From positions 1-64,000 of the forward strand of contig SIBR01000004.1 in NCBI GenBank assembly GCA_009695065.1: 64,000 nt of DNA, given 5' to 3'. The notes below the pieces were generated by a model. That model ran no database searches and was not told the origin of the DNA. It was given only the letters and a program-made list of their open reading frames with translations. This document shows positions 37,191 to 46,942 of the stretch, piece by piece (within the stretch, counting starts at the first letter, position 1; every line of letters begins with the position of its first letter). The stretch is from Opitutus sp. (GTDB lineage Bacteria; Verrucomicrobiota; Verrucomicrobiae; Opitutales; Opitutaceae). A program made the position numbers and the translations under genes.

Positions 37191-39425
37191 CTACTGCTGC
37201 AGAAGCGCTCTCGCGCGGGGATGGATAGGATCGAGTTCGAGCGCCCGACGGGCGGCGGCGTTCGCCCCGGTGCGATCGCCGCGCTGCCAGAGCACCGTGG
37301 CGCGCGCGTAGGGATAGTCGGCGACCTGGGGTGCGAGGGCTTCGGCACGAGCGAGTGTGTCGAGCGCCTCGCCGGCCCGGTTTGTTTGCGCCAGCAACAG
37401 GCCGAGATTGTACCACGCGCGATGGTGTCGCGGATCGCGGCGCACGGTTTCGCGCAGGGCTAGCTCGGCGTCGGGCAGTTTTCCGGCACCCGCGAAGGCC
37501 AGGGCGGCGTTGAATGCCGGGCCGGCATCACCCGGGTTGAGTTGGGCCGCGCGCCAGAAGGCGGCGGCCGAATCGGCACTGCGATCGAGCGTATTGAGCA
37601 CGAGTCCGAGCGACTCATAAATCCCTGGTGAATTCGGATCCCACTCGACCGCTTTTCGCAGGACGGGTTCGGCGTCGGCGGCCCGGCCGCGATTGAAAAG
37701 ATCCTGTGCGATGCGTGCCCGGCCTGCGGGCTGATCTGCGGCCACGGCATGATAGGCGTCGAGTTCCTTGCGCTCCACTGATTCCGCGGGGAGTTCGTTG
37801 GTCAACACCGACTCGGCGTCGACGCGGACAAGTCGCATCGGATCCTTCAACAGTGGCCGAATCGCGGCGGCCGAGTCAGGCAATGGAGCGAGAACCTGCA
37901 CGGCGGCGGAGCGGACCAACGGATCGGCGTCGGCGAGCGCGGTTCGCGCCGCCTCGGCGAGGCGTGGGTGGGTCGCTGCGTAAGGGCGAGCAAGCAGCAG
38001 GAGCGTGGCCTGCCAGGCGGGGATGTCCTCCCCGGCCAGCAGGGCGAGCAGTTTGTCACCGGCTGCGGGTGCAAGCGACTGCGTAGCGCTGACGACGCGG
38101 GTGCGCTCGCGCTGTCGCGACTCCATCTTGGATCCGTACCATTCGTTCGTGCGGGCGATGGCCCAGTCGACATTTTGATCCGTGTGGCAGCCGTTGCAGG
38201 CATTCGGGATACCCAGTTCCCTGGTGAGTAGCGGGTCGGGCCGGAGAAAGCCGTGGTCGTGCCGGGGATCGCGCTGCATGTAGGTCTTGGTCGGCATGTG
38301 GCACGAAATGCAGCGATTACCCGTGCTCGGCGCGGGATGATGGGAGTGGGCCGTCGGATCGATGAGGGGCGCGTTTTGCCGGCCCGGGCCGCCGTGGCAT
38401 TGCAGGCAAAGCGCGTTGTTCTCGACCGGAAGAATCGTTTTCCCGCTGTGTGGATCGTGACAGTCGAGACAGGTGACGCCGGCTTTGCCACCCATTCGAC
38501 TGAGGGCGATCGAGGTGGCGTTGAAAACTTCGTCCTTCATCTGTCCGTCCGCATAAAAAAGTCCCGGTTCGGCCGGCAGGGACAGGCGGTAGTGATCGGC
38601 GTAGCGGACACCCGGCTGGATTTCGCCGGTGAGGAGTTCGTTCCGTGCGTGGCAGGGCGCACACGTTTCCTGGGCGCGCTGCCGCAGCTCCGGCGCCGGC
38701 GGCGCTTTGGCGACGCCGGAGGCCTTCGCTCCCCGGCTGGCATGTTCGGGCGTCATGTCTCCGTGGCATTGTGCGCAGCCGACACCGTGTTCCCGCCAGG
38801 TGGAGGCGTACGTGTCGGTCGTGGCGTTGTAGTTTTTACGGAAGTCAGTGAGGTGACAATGCGCACACATCGCATTCCAGTTCATCCCCCGCCCGGTCCA
38901 ATGCCCCCATTCGCCGGGAGTTCGTTGTTCGGTGCCGAAGACGTTAAACCAATCTTTTCGCGTTGGATCGAAGGCCAGTTCGGACATCTGGTAGCGGCCG
39001 TCCCGGGTCGGAATGACGTATTGCCGCAGCGGCGTGTGGCCGAGCACGAACTCCGCCGTGCTTTGGTGCGGAGCACCTCCGGGCCGCGTTTCGGTCAATT
39101 CCGGCCGGGGGCCGTTCCATGCGACGTGATATTTGATTTCGTTGATCGTGAAATCGCGGGCCGCTTGAAATGCGTCCGCATCGGCCACGGGATTGACGAG
39201 TCGATGGGCCTTGGCGTGATGGGAGCTGTCCCATGCCGCGGCGATTTCGGTGTGGCAGGACCGGCAGTCGGCCGAAGTCGTGGGGGGCTTTTCGGTTCGC
39301 TGGTTCGTTGCCACGGCGGGGCGCTCGCGGCTGCACCCGGCGAGGCCACCCCAACCGAATCCGCCGACGGCGAGCAACGCGCCGGCGATCGCGAACCATG
39401 AAGCGAATGATCGACCGTGACGCAT
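37191..39425 (-). CDS. Eight-haem c-type cytochrome lipoprotein with TPR C-terminus
   Basis: 744 residues. Lipoprotein signal (IAGALLAVGGFGWGGLAGC, lipobox LAGC). Eight CxxCH haem sites are seen in the first 430 residues: CRSCH, CAHCH, CAQCH, CAPCH, CLDCH, CLQCH, CISCH, CNGCH. The order, with a free HHPAPSTGNRCISCH stretch, resembles cytochrome c554/octahaem families. Residues about 470-740 are HEAT/TPR-like helical repeats (AWYNLGLLLAQTNRAGEAL). Probably outer-membrane or periplasmic electron transfer with a scaffold domain. Its start is 5 bases after the aldose epimerase stop, so the two are co-transcribed, although no functional link is obvious. Confidence 0.85.
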   Translation of the reverse strand: MRHGRSFASWFAIAGALLAVGGFGWGGLAGCSRERPAVATNQRTEKPPTTSADCRSCHTEIAAAWDSSHHAKAHRLVNPVADADAFQAARDFTINEIKYHVAWNGPRPELTETRPGGAPHQSTAEFVLGHTPLRQYVIPTRDGRYQMSELAFDPTRKDWFNVFGTEQRTPGEWGHWTGRGMNWNAMCAHCHLTDFRKNYNATTDTYASTWREHGVGCAQCHGDMTPEHASRGAKASGVAKAPPAPELRQRAQETCAPCHARNELLTGEIQPGVRYADHYRLSLPAEPGLFYADGQMKDEVFNATSIALSRMGGKAGVTCLDCHDPHSGKTILPVENNALCLQCHGGPGRQNAPLIDPTAHSHHPAPSTGNRCISCHMPTKTYMQRDPRHDHGFLRPDPLLTRELGIPNACNGCHTDQNVDWAIARTNEWYGSKMESRQRERTRVVSATQSLAPAAGDKLLALLAGEDIPAWQATLLLLARPYAATHPRLAEAARTALADADPLVRSAAVQVLAPLPDSAAAIRPLLKDPMRLVRVDAESVLTNELPAESVERKELDAYHAVAADQPAGRARIAQDLFNRGRAADAEPVLRKAVEWDPNSPGIYESLGLVLNTLDRSADSAAAFWRAAQLNPGDAGPAFNAALAFAGAGKLPDAELALRETVRRDPRHHRAWYNLGLLLAQTNRAGEALDTLARAEALAPQVADYPYARATVLWQRGDRTGANAAARRALELDPIHPRARALLQQ

Positions 39426-39430
39426 GATCG

Positions 39431-40489
<1,059 letters not shown>

Positions 40490-40655
40490 GGGGGCGAAAG
40501 TCTCGCGTGAACCGCAGGGGCGTCACGGCGGGTCACGCTGCCAATTTCAGCCCAAAAAGTGCGAGCCCGATTTCGTCTCCCGAATGTGAAATTCGTTGCT
40601 GGCATGGGCTCCGGGCACGAGTGGATTGGGCCGGGGTGCAACCGGCCGGACTGCC

Positions 40656-41123
40656 TCACCGCGCGGCGGGCCACCAGCGATACAGGAAAAAATAGACGAG
40701 GACGCCGGTGACGCTCACGTAGTACCAAATGGGGAAGGTCCAGCGGGCCCACGCCCGGTGGCGTGCAAAATCGCCGCGCAAAGCCAGGAAGAAGGTGCGC
40801 GGCACGAGAAACGCGATGGCGGCCGCCAGGATGATGTGCGAAATGAGCATCCCGTAGTAAATTTTCTGGATGATTCCCGTGCCGCCGAAGGGAGTATGGA
40901 CACCCCGCACCAGAATCTTGTGGGTGACGTAGCCGATGAGAAATACGGCCGAGACAAATCCGGCACTGAGCATGCAGGTGCGATGCGCGGCGATCCGGTC
41001 GGTGCGGCGCGCCGGGTCCGTCTCGTGCCGCGCGCGCATGATGAAAGCGAAGCCGAATGTCATCAGTACGGTCGCGGTGCCATTGAGCAGCGCGTTGAGC
41101 GCCGGGATGTCTTGGATGGTCAT
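40656..41123 (-). CDS. DUF420 membrane protein (CtaM-like oxidase maturation factor)
   Basis: 155 residues with four hydrophobic segments. Family pattern: IPALNALLNGTATVLMTFGFAF, HRTCMLSAGFVSAVFLIGYVTHK, GIIQKIYYGMLISHIILAAA and WTFPIWYYVSVTGVLVYFFLY, with the conserved His of NALLN/AHR and HK-HI positions. DUF420 includes CtaM (YozB), needed for haem-A cytochrome oxidase assembly in Gram-positives. Its ATG overlaps the ctaB stop (ATGA), so it is part of the heme A operon, which supports that role. Confidence 0.85.
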   Translation of the reverse strand: MTIQDIPALNALLNGTATVLMTFGFAFIMRARHETDPARRTDRIAAHRTCMLSAGFVSAVFLIGYVTHKILVRGVHTPFGGTGIIQKIYYGMLISHIILAAAIAFLVPRTFFLALRGDFARHRAWARWTFPIWYYVSVTGVLVYFFLYRWWPAAR

Positions 41124-42001
41124 GGTGCGACGAGCCGGTCAACCACGAGGGCGCCGAGCACCAGCGGCAGATAGGCGATGGAGGCTAGGAAAAGTTTGCG
41201 GGCAGCTTGATCGCGGCCCTCAGGTCGCAAAAAGACACAGGCGCGCCACAAAAACCACACGCCACCGGCCGCGGCCACGACGCCGTAGCCTTTCGTCGCC
41301 AGACCGAGGGCGACCGGCAGCAGGCTGACGGCGACGACGGCAACCGTGTTAACAAGAGACCACGCGGCTACCTTGCCCCCGGCCTCGTCGCGCACGGGGA
41401 GCATGGGAAAGTTGACCGCGGAATAGTCGCGCCGATAGGTCCAGGCCACCGCCATGAAGTGGGGGATCTGCCAGAAAAACAGGACGCCAAACAGGATCCA
41501 GCCGAGGGCGGAGACCCGGCCTTCCCCTGCGGACCAACCGATTAGCGGTGGAAATGCGCCCGCGATGGCGCCGATTTCCGTGCTCCATATCGACCATCGC
41601 TTCGCGGGCGTATACCAGCCGAGGTAGGCGACGATCGTCAGCAGGGTGAAAAGAGCCGCCAAGGCATGCACTTTGGCAAAAAGGAGGAACAGCGCGCTGA
41701 TGCACATCAGCCAGCCGAGCACAAAAGCGGAGCCGCTGGGCACCTTGCCGGTGGGAATCGGGCGGTCGGCGGTGCGCTTCATCCGCGCATCGGTGTCGCT
41801 TTCCATCCACTGGTTGAGCGCGGCCACGCCGCCGGCGGCGAGGCAGGTGCCGATCAGGAGCAGAGTGACCTTGAGCGGGTTCGACGGCGGACGCGCGGCG
41901 AAATACCCGACCATGGCCGTGAGCACCGAGAGCAGGCTCAACCGCGGCTTGGTCAGTTCGAGGTAGTCCGGAAAACGCGCGGGCGCGACAGGGGCGCTCA
42001 T
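41120..42001 (-). CDS. ctaB: Protoheme IX farnesyltransferase (heme O synthase)
   Basis: 293 residues from ATG 42001 (overlapping the ctaA stop as ATGA). UbiA-type prenyltransferase that adds a farnesyl group to haem B. First Asp motif: NQWMESDTDARMKRTADRPIPTGK near residues 62-86; second: PMLPVRDEAGGK with YRRDYSAVNF before it. About eight hydrophobic segments are visible. Sits between ctaA and the DUF420 gene in a three-gene, fully overlapping operon for haem A synthesis. Confidence 0.92.
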   Translation of the reverse strand: MSAPVAPARFPDYLELTKPRLSLLSVLTAMVGYFAARPPSNPLKVTLLLIGTCLAAGGVAALNQWMESDTDARMKRTADRPIPTGKVPSGSAFVLGWLMCISALFLLFAKVHALAALFTLLTIVAYLGWYTPAKRWSIWSTEIGAIAGAFPPLIGWSAGEGRVSALGWILFGVLFFWQIPHFMAVAWTYRRDYSAVNFPMLPVRDEAGGKVAAWSLVNTVAVVAVSLLPVALGLATKGYGVVAAAGGVWFLWRACVFLRPEGRDQAARKLFLASIAYLPLVLGALVVDRLVAP

Positions 42002-43011
42002 GACGAGGATGCGATCGTTGCCAGCTCGCGGGCCAGACGCCCGTGCCATGCGTGCGACTCAAGCGCGTCACGGTGCGCGAGCCAGGTGAGCCAGAAGGTG
42101 GTGGCCAGCGTGAGTGCGCCCACCACGACGTGGCTGGTGGTCATCTCCGCCCGACGAAAGGTCCAGATGATCTGGGCGCCGAGCAAAATCTGCAGGACCA
42201 CGAGGCTCATCAATGCCGAGGCTGCCGCCCGCATCCCAAGGGTCGAGCCGCGATCGCGGCGCACCACGAAAGCGAGTCCGGTCAACACCAGTGCGAGCAC
42301 CACGGCCATCGCCCGGTGGACGAAGTGGATGCCGACCCGGAAATTCCACTCGGCGGGCAGCCAGTGGTGGTCGACCGTCGAATAGGGGAAAGTGGGGATC
42401 GCGAGCCCCGCCGCATTGTGGCGCATGATGGCGCCGATGGTGAGCTGAACAAACAGGAGGACACAGCTGAGGATTCCCAATCGGCGCACGGCGGCCCCGA
42501 TGGAGGCGGGACGTTCGATCCACGATTTCGTGCAGGCGACGGCGATTGCGATGAGCACGCAAATATAGACTTGGGCAAGGATGCCATGGGGGATGCGCAG
42601 CATTTCGCCGAGCGACATCTGGAATCCCGGGACGGCGATGGCGTTTAATTTCACCCGCTGTCCGCCGATCACCCCCTGCAGGCTGACGATGGCGAGCGCC
42701 CACCAGCCGAGTTGCCGCAGCCACGGGCGCTCCTCCCGGCGCCACAACCAGATGGCGAGGGTGATCGTGATCAGGCCCATCAAGGCACCGGTCAGCCGGT
42801 GGGAGTGTTCGGCAAACATCGACAGATCCTCGAGCCAGCCGTGCGGATTGATGGAGCCGTTGGAGAGCGGCCAGTCGGGGAAAGCCATGCCCGCGCCGAT
42901 GCTGGTCGTGAATGCGCCGAGGGTCACCAGCACGAACACCCAGAGGCTGCCGACCGTGGCAAAGATCGCCAGGGCTGGTTTGTGCTGTGGGGTGCGTTGG
43001 TTGGTGTCCAT
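41998..43011 (-). CDS. ctaA: Heme A synthase, COX15/CtaA family
   Basis: 337 residues, eight membrane segments. Motifs of the family: GAFTTSIGAGMAFPDWPLSNG near residue 32, EHSHRLTGALMGL near 67-79 (haem His), LQGVIGGQRVKL near 110, HGILAQVYICV, LTIGAIMRHNAAGLA, and HFVHRAMAVVLAL. CtaA oxidises haem O to haem A in the membrane. First gene of the ctaA-ctaB-DUF420 unit. The 86-base gap to the divergent Sco gene must hold both promoters, so the two operons may be co-regulated. Confidence 0.92.
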   Translation of the reverse strand: MDTNQRTPQHKPALAIFATVGSLWVFVLVTLGAFTTSIGAGMAFPDWPLSNGSINPHGWLEDLSMFAEHSHRLTGALMGLITITLAIWLWRREERPWLRQLGWWALAIVSLQGVIGGQRVKLNAIAVPGFQMSLGEMLRIPHGILAQVYICVLIAIAVACTKSWIERPASIGAAVRRLGILSCVLLFVQLTIGAIMRHNAAGLAIPTFPYSTVDHHWLPAEWNFRVGIHFVHRAMAVVLALVLTGLAFVVRRDRGSTLGMRAAASALMSLVVLQILLGAQIIWTFRRAEMTTSHVVVGALTLATTFWLTWLAHRDALESHAWHGRLARELATIASSS

Positions 43012-43097
43012 GAGCCCGGCAAAGGTTCAGCATAAGGGCCGATGCTGCCGGCCGCAAACTCTTTGACAATTTTTTCCTCCGGCGAATCCGTTGTGAC

Positions 43098-44006
43098 ATG
43101 AAATCTTATGCCTTCGCCACGGCCGTGTTGGCGACCGGGCTGTGCCTTGGCGGGTGTTCGCGTTCCGGGCCGGGACCGGCGAACGCCTCCGCGGGGGCGG
43201 CGGCTAGGGCCGACCGTTACGATTTGAGGGGTGAAGTGCTCTCGGTGGACACAGTCCGCCACACGCTTCGAGTGCAGCATGATGAGATCAAGGGTTTCAT
43301 GCCGGCGATGACCATGGACTTCCTGGTTTCCGCTGGCGCCGCCGCAGCGGCGAAGGCCGGGCAGCGCATCCGCGCGGAGGTTGTTCCGGCCAAGGACGGC
43401 GACTTTCGTTTGGAGAAAATCTGGCCTGACGACAAAGCCGCCGCCGATGCCGTCACCGCATCGGCCCGCCAGCTCAGGGAGGATACCCACAACCGGGGCA
43501 AGAATGCCTACCGGGAAGTCGGTGAGAAACTGCCGGATTTCGCGCTCTACGACCAGGATGGCCGCGTTGTGCAAAGCGCCCGTTTTCTGGGCAAGCAAAT
43601 CATGGTGAACTTCATCTTCACGCGCTGCCCGGTGGCCACGATGTGCCCGGCGGCAACGGCGAAGATGATGTCGGCGCAGAAACTTGCCCGGGCCGCCGCC
43701 GTGCCGAATCTTGAGCTGGTTTCGATCACCCTGGATCCGGCCTATGACACCCCGGGGATATTGAAGGACTACACCGTCACGCGTGGCATCGACACGGCAA
43801 ACTTCTCGTTCCTCACCGGTCCGCAGACGGCAATCAAGGACCTGCTGTCGCAGTTCGGCGTCATTGCCGAATTCGAAGGCGACCTGTTGAAGCATACGCT
43901 GACGACCCTGCTGATCGACGAAAACGGGAAGATCATCCATCGGGCCGACGGCAGCGCGTGGGAGCCCGCGGATTTTGTCGCCAAAATGAAAACCGGTCGT
44001 GGCTGA
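43098..44006 (+). CDS. CusF-like domain fused to Sco (SCO1/SenC) copper chaperone, lipoprotein
   Basis: 302 residues. Lipoprotein signal ending LCLGGC (Cys20). Residues about 40-110 resemble the periplasmic copper-binding CusF/Cu_E domain (YDLRGEVLSVDTVRHTLRV, IKGFMPAMTMDFLV). Residues 140-300 form a Sco thioredoxin-like domain: LPDFALYDQDGRVV, FIFTRCPVATMCP and LLKHTLTTLLIDENG. The metal site is C177-x5-C183 rather than CxxxC, with His near 266. Sco proteins deliver copper to cytochrome oxidase; the fused CusF domain should pass Cu(I). Divergent from the heme A operon. Confidence 0.88.
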   Translation: MKSYAFATAVLATGLCLGGCSRSGPGPANASAGAAARADRYDLRGEVLSVDTVRHTLRVQHDEIKGFMPAMTMDFLVSAGAAAAAKAGQRIRAEVVPAKDGDFRLEKIWPDDKAAADAVTASARQLREDTHNRGKNAYREVGEKLPDFALYDQDGRVVQSARFLGKQIMVNFIFTRCPVATMCPAATAKMMSAQKLARAAAVPNLELVSITLDPAYDTPGILKDYTVTRGIDTANFSFLTGPQTAIKDLLSQFGVIAEFEGDLLKHTLTTLLIDENGKIIHRADGSAWEPADFVAKMKTGRG

Positions 44007-44018
44007 AGGACTCGCCCC

Positions 44019-44957
44019 ATGACGGCCGAAACCCCATCTGGAGTTGCTTCCACCCAAGCGGTCCGGCCGGGCCGGCAGATCGCTATGATCACGCTCGTCG
44101 CGATCGCCATCTTCTGGGGCATGCTCCTGCTGCCCACCGGCACGAATTTGAGTCACATGGATTTTCGCGTGAACGCGAAAAACTCGATCGAATTCTGCGA
44201 CCCGCTGAATCCGCAATTCATCCCGGTGGTCGCCGTGCGCTCGCCGGTGGTGATGACCCTGGCGACGGCCGCGACGCCGGCGGCCGGCACCGCGGTCTCC
44301 GGCGTGGTGATGCTGCGTACGGCCAGCGGGAAGGGGGTTGCGCCGGAGGACCTGGTCGTCACGCATACCGAAATGTTGCACCTGCTTATCGTTGATCCGA
44401 CGCTTACCGATTATCAGCACGTGCATCCCAAACCGGCGAAAAAGCCTGGCGAGTGGAATTTTTCTTATACCCCGCGGTTGGCCGGAACGTATCGCATCTT
44501 CAGTGACTTCACGCCGGCCGCGACCGGCCGGGGGCTTTATTCGAGCGTGGATCTTGTCGTTCGAGGCGTGCCGACCGATTCGACGCCAGATTTGCGGGGC
44601 GGCGGGAGAGTCGAACGCGAAGGCCTAGTTTTTACATTGCAGACTGCGCCGCGACCGGTGCGCGCCGGCCAGCCGACAGACCTGCGCTTCGCGATCGAAC
44701 GTGCGACGGGTGGGGCGGTGGCGTTGGAACCGGTGATGGGGGCGTTCGCACACCTGGTCGCGTTCGACGAGGCGCGCAGTGGCTTTGCCCACCTGCATCC
44801 GGCTGAGTTGGACCTCCTCAAACCGCCGGACGCGACGAAGCCGGTGTTGAACTTCAAGCTGACGATTCCGCGAGCCGGCCGATACGTGGTTTGGGCCCAG
44901 ATTAAAGTTGCCGGGCGGGAATCGTTCGTGCCGTTCGCGCTCGCGGTTTCGGAGTAG
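44019..44957 (+). CDS. Membrane-anchored His-rich tandem-domain protein, possible copper binder
   Basis: 312 residues, starting 12 bases after the Sco gene. One N-terminal membrane segment (IAMITLVAIAIFWGMLLL), then FCDPLNPQFIPV and two related domains. Each domain has H-x12-H-x-H-P: H121...H134-V-H136-P and H245...H258-L-H260-P, followed by an AGxY strand (LAGTYRIFSDF and RAGRYVVWAQI). The shared spacing indicates an internal duplication and two matching metal sites. The fold resembles FixH/YtkA-like secreted proteins. With the Sco partner, a copper-handling role in oxidase assembly is inferred. Confidence 0.7.
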   Translation: MTAETPSGVASTQAVRPGRQIAMITLVAIAIFWGMLLLPTGTNLSHMDFRVNAKNSIEFCDPLNPQFIPVVAVRSPVVMTLATAATPAAGTAVSGVVMLRTASGKGVAPEDLVVTHTEMLHLLIVDPTLTDYQHVHPKPAKKPGEWNFSYTPRLAGTYRIFSDFTPAATGRGLYSSVDLVVRGVPTDSTPDLRGGGRVEREGLVFTLQTAPRPVRAGQPTDLRFAIERATGGAVALEPVMGAFAHLVAFDEARSGFAHLHPAELDLLKPPDATKPVLNFKLTIPRAGRYVVWAQIKVAGRESFVPFALAVSE

Positions 44958-45005
44958 GGAATCGTTCGCGGGCGCCCGTTGCACCGGGTGTCGCGGCCCG
45001 GTCGT

Positions 45006-45782
45006 TCAGAACTTGAGGTGCTTCACCGTGACGCCCTTGTTGATGAGCTGCTTCAACGACGCGATTCCGATCCGGAGGTGATCGTTCACGAATTGTTCGT
45101 CGACCTGCCGGTCGCTTTCGGTGGTTTTGACGCCTTCGGGCGTCATTGGCTGGTCTGAGACGAGAAGCAATGCGCCGGTGGGAATTTTGTTGTGAAAACC
45201 GGTCATGAAGATCGTGGCGGTCTCCATATCGATACCCATCGCGCGGATCTTTTTCAGGTATTTTTTGAAGGCCTCGTCGTGTTCCCAGACGCGGCGATTG
45301 GTCGTGTAAACGGTGCCGGTCCAATAATCACGGGCATGTTCGCGGATCGTCGTTGAAATCGCCTTTTGCAGCGCGAACGAGGGCAGCGCCGGCACTTCCG
45401 GGGGAAAATAGTCGTTGCTGGTGCCTTCGCCGCGGATTGCCGCGATGGGGAGGATCAAGTCGCCGAGTTCGGCCCGATGTTTCAATCCGCCGCATTTTCC
45501 GAGAAAAAGCACGGCCTTGGGGTGGATGGCGCTGAGCAGGTCCATTACGGTCGCCGCCGTGGCGCTGCCCATGCCAAAATTGATGATCGAAATGTCCCCG
45601 GCGGTGGCACTGGGCATCGGCTTGTCGCGACCGACGATCGGGACGCGGTGCCACCGGGCGAACAATTTGAGGTAGTGGTCGAAGTTGGTGAGCAGGACGT
45701 AGGCGCCGAATTTGTTCAACGGCACGCCGGTGTAGCGGGGCAGCCAGTTTTCGACGATCTCCTTGCGAGTTTTCACGGGCAC
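45006..45782 (-). CDS. amn: AMP nucleosidase, catalytic-domain-only form
   Basis: 258 residues of the PNP/UDP phosphorylase superfamily: ISIINFGMGSATAATVMDLL near residue 65, AVLFLGKCGGLKHRAELGD near 90, GEGTSNDYFPPEVPALP near 117, and MGIDMETATIFMTGF near 182 with the ribose-binding Glu. It lacks the extra N-terminal domain of the 480-residue E. coli enzyme, as in Bacteroidetes-type AMP nucleosidases. The enzyme hydrolyses AMP to adenine and ribose 5-phosphate. 156 bases downstream of lipA on the same strand. Confidence 0.85.
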   Translation of the reverse strand: MPVKTRKEIVENWLPRYTGVPLNKFGAYVLLTNFDHYLKLFARWHRVPIVGRDKPMPSATAGDISIINFGMGSATAATVMDLLSAIHPKAVLFLGKCGGLKHRAELGDLILPIAAIRGEGTSNDYFPPEVPALPSFALQKAISTTIREHARDYWTGTVYTTNRRVWEHDEAFKKYLKKIRAMGIDMETATIFMTGFHNKIPTGALLLVSDQPMTPEGVKTTESDRQVDEQFVNDHLRIGIASLKQLINKGVTVKHLKF

Positions 45783-45938
45783 GTGCTACCCGCCGACGCT
45801 TGGAAATGACACTAAAAAGGATTCGTTGGCCGTACCACGAGAGCCATCGGCGACCACCGGACGTTCCCGCGTGTGCGCCGTGGGCCCTCGATCCGCCGTT
45901 AGTCGGTCAGAAAACCGCCGAGGGAACTTCCGTTGGCC

Positions 45939-46847
45939 TCAGGCGCCCGCCAGTGCGTTGGCCGTGTTGAGATGCTCTGCCCCGGTGTATTTCTGCGACT
46001 GCTCATCGGCGTGGTAGCTGGAGCGCACGAGTGCACCACTTTCAACGACCCCGAGGCCGATGCTCAGGCCGAAGGCTTTCCAGTGGAGGAATTCCTCGGG
46101 CGGAGCCCAGCGCGAGACCGGAAGGTGCTTGGGCGTCGGCCGCAAATACTGGCCGATGGTGAGAATGTCGGTCTTGTCGGCGGCGATGTCGCGAAGCGTT
46201 TGCTCGATCTCGTGCTGTTCCTCGCCCACGCCGAGCATGATGCCGGTCTTGGTGGTGAACCCCCGGCTCTTGGCGTGGCGGAGGACCGAGCGGGAACGGT
46301 CGTAGCGGGCCTGCACGCGAACGGGCTTTTGCAGGCGTTCGACGGTTTCGAGGTTGTGGTTGAAAATGTCCGGCTTCGCGTCGAGCACAAGGTCCACATG
46401 TTCGGTGTTGCCCTTGAAGTCGGGCGTGAGGACTTCGATGGCAGTGTGCGGATTGCGATGGCGGATGGCCCGGATCGTCGCGGCCCAGACACTGGCGCCA
46501 CCGTCGGCGAGTTCGTCGCGGGCGACGCTGGTGATCACGCAGTGCTTGAGATTCATCTTCGCGACGGCGTCCGCGACCCGGGCGGGTTCCCCGAGGTCAA
46601 GTTCGGTCGGTCGCCCGGTGGCAATCGCGCAGAAATTGCAGGATCGCGTGCAGATGTTGCCGAGAATCATCACGGTCGCCGTGCCGCGCGACCAGCATTC
46701 GCCCAGATTCGGGCACTTCGCGCTCTGACAGACGGTATGCAGCTTGTTTTCGTCGACGAGCCGGCGCGTCGCGGAGTAGCCGGGCCCGCCGGGCAACTTG
46801 GCCCGGAGCCAAGACGGTTTTCGCGTGGTGTCAGCCGCAGGATACAT
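45939..46847 (-). CDS. lipA: Lipoyl synthase
   Basis: 302 residues. Both iron-sulphur motifs are seen: the auxiliary cluster CQSAKCPNLGEC near residue 40 and the radical SAM CTRSCNFC near 67. Further family marks: GNICTRSCNFCAIATGRP, NLKHCVITSVARDEL, KPDIFNHNLETVERL, TKTGIMLGVGE, YLRPTPKHLPV and the C-terminal RSSYHAD. The enzyme inserts two sulphurs into octanoyl groups on lipoyl domains. No lipB or lipoylated-enzyme gene is next to it. Confidence 0.95.
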   Translation of the reverse strand: MYPAADTTRKPSWLRAKLPGGPGYSATRRLVDENKLHTVCQSAKCPNLGECWSRGTATVMILGNICTRSCNFCAIATGRPTELDLGEPARVADAVAKMNLKHCVITSVARDELADGGASVWAATIRAIRHRNPHTAIEVLTPDFKGNTEHVDLVLDAKPDIFNHNLETVERLQKPVRVQARYDRSRSVLRHAKSRGFTTKTGIMLGVGEEQHEIEQTLRDIAADKTDILTIGQYLRPTPKHLPVSRWAPPEEFLHWKAFGLSIGLGVVESGALVRSSYHADEQSQKYTGAEHLNTANALAGA

Positions 46848-46942
46848 GCCGGAAAACGCACACGAAGGTGGCCGAAGCGCAAGCGGGTTTTCGCGAGGGT
46901 GGGCGTGGCCGCTCCCGCGGATCGGGCGGCTGTGCGGGGTGG

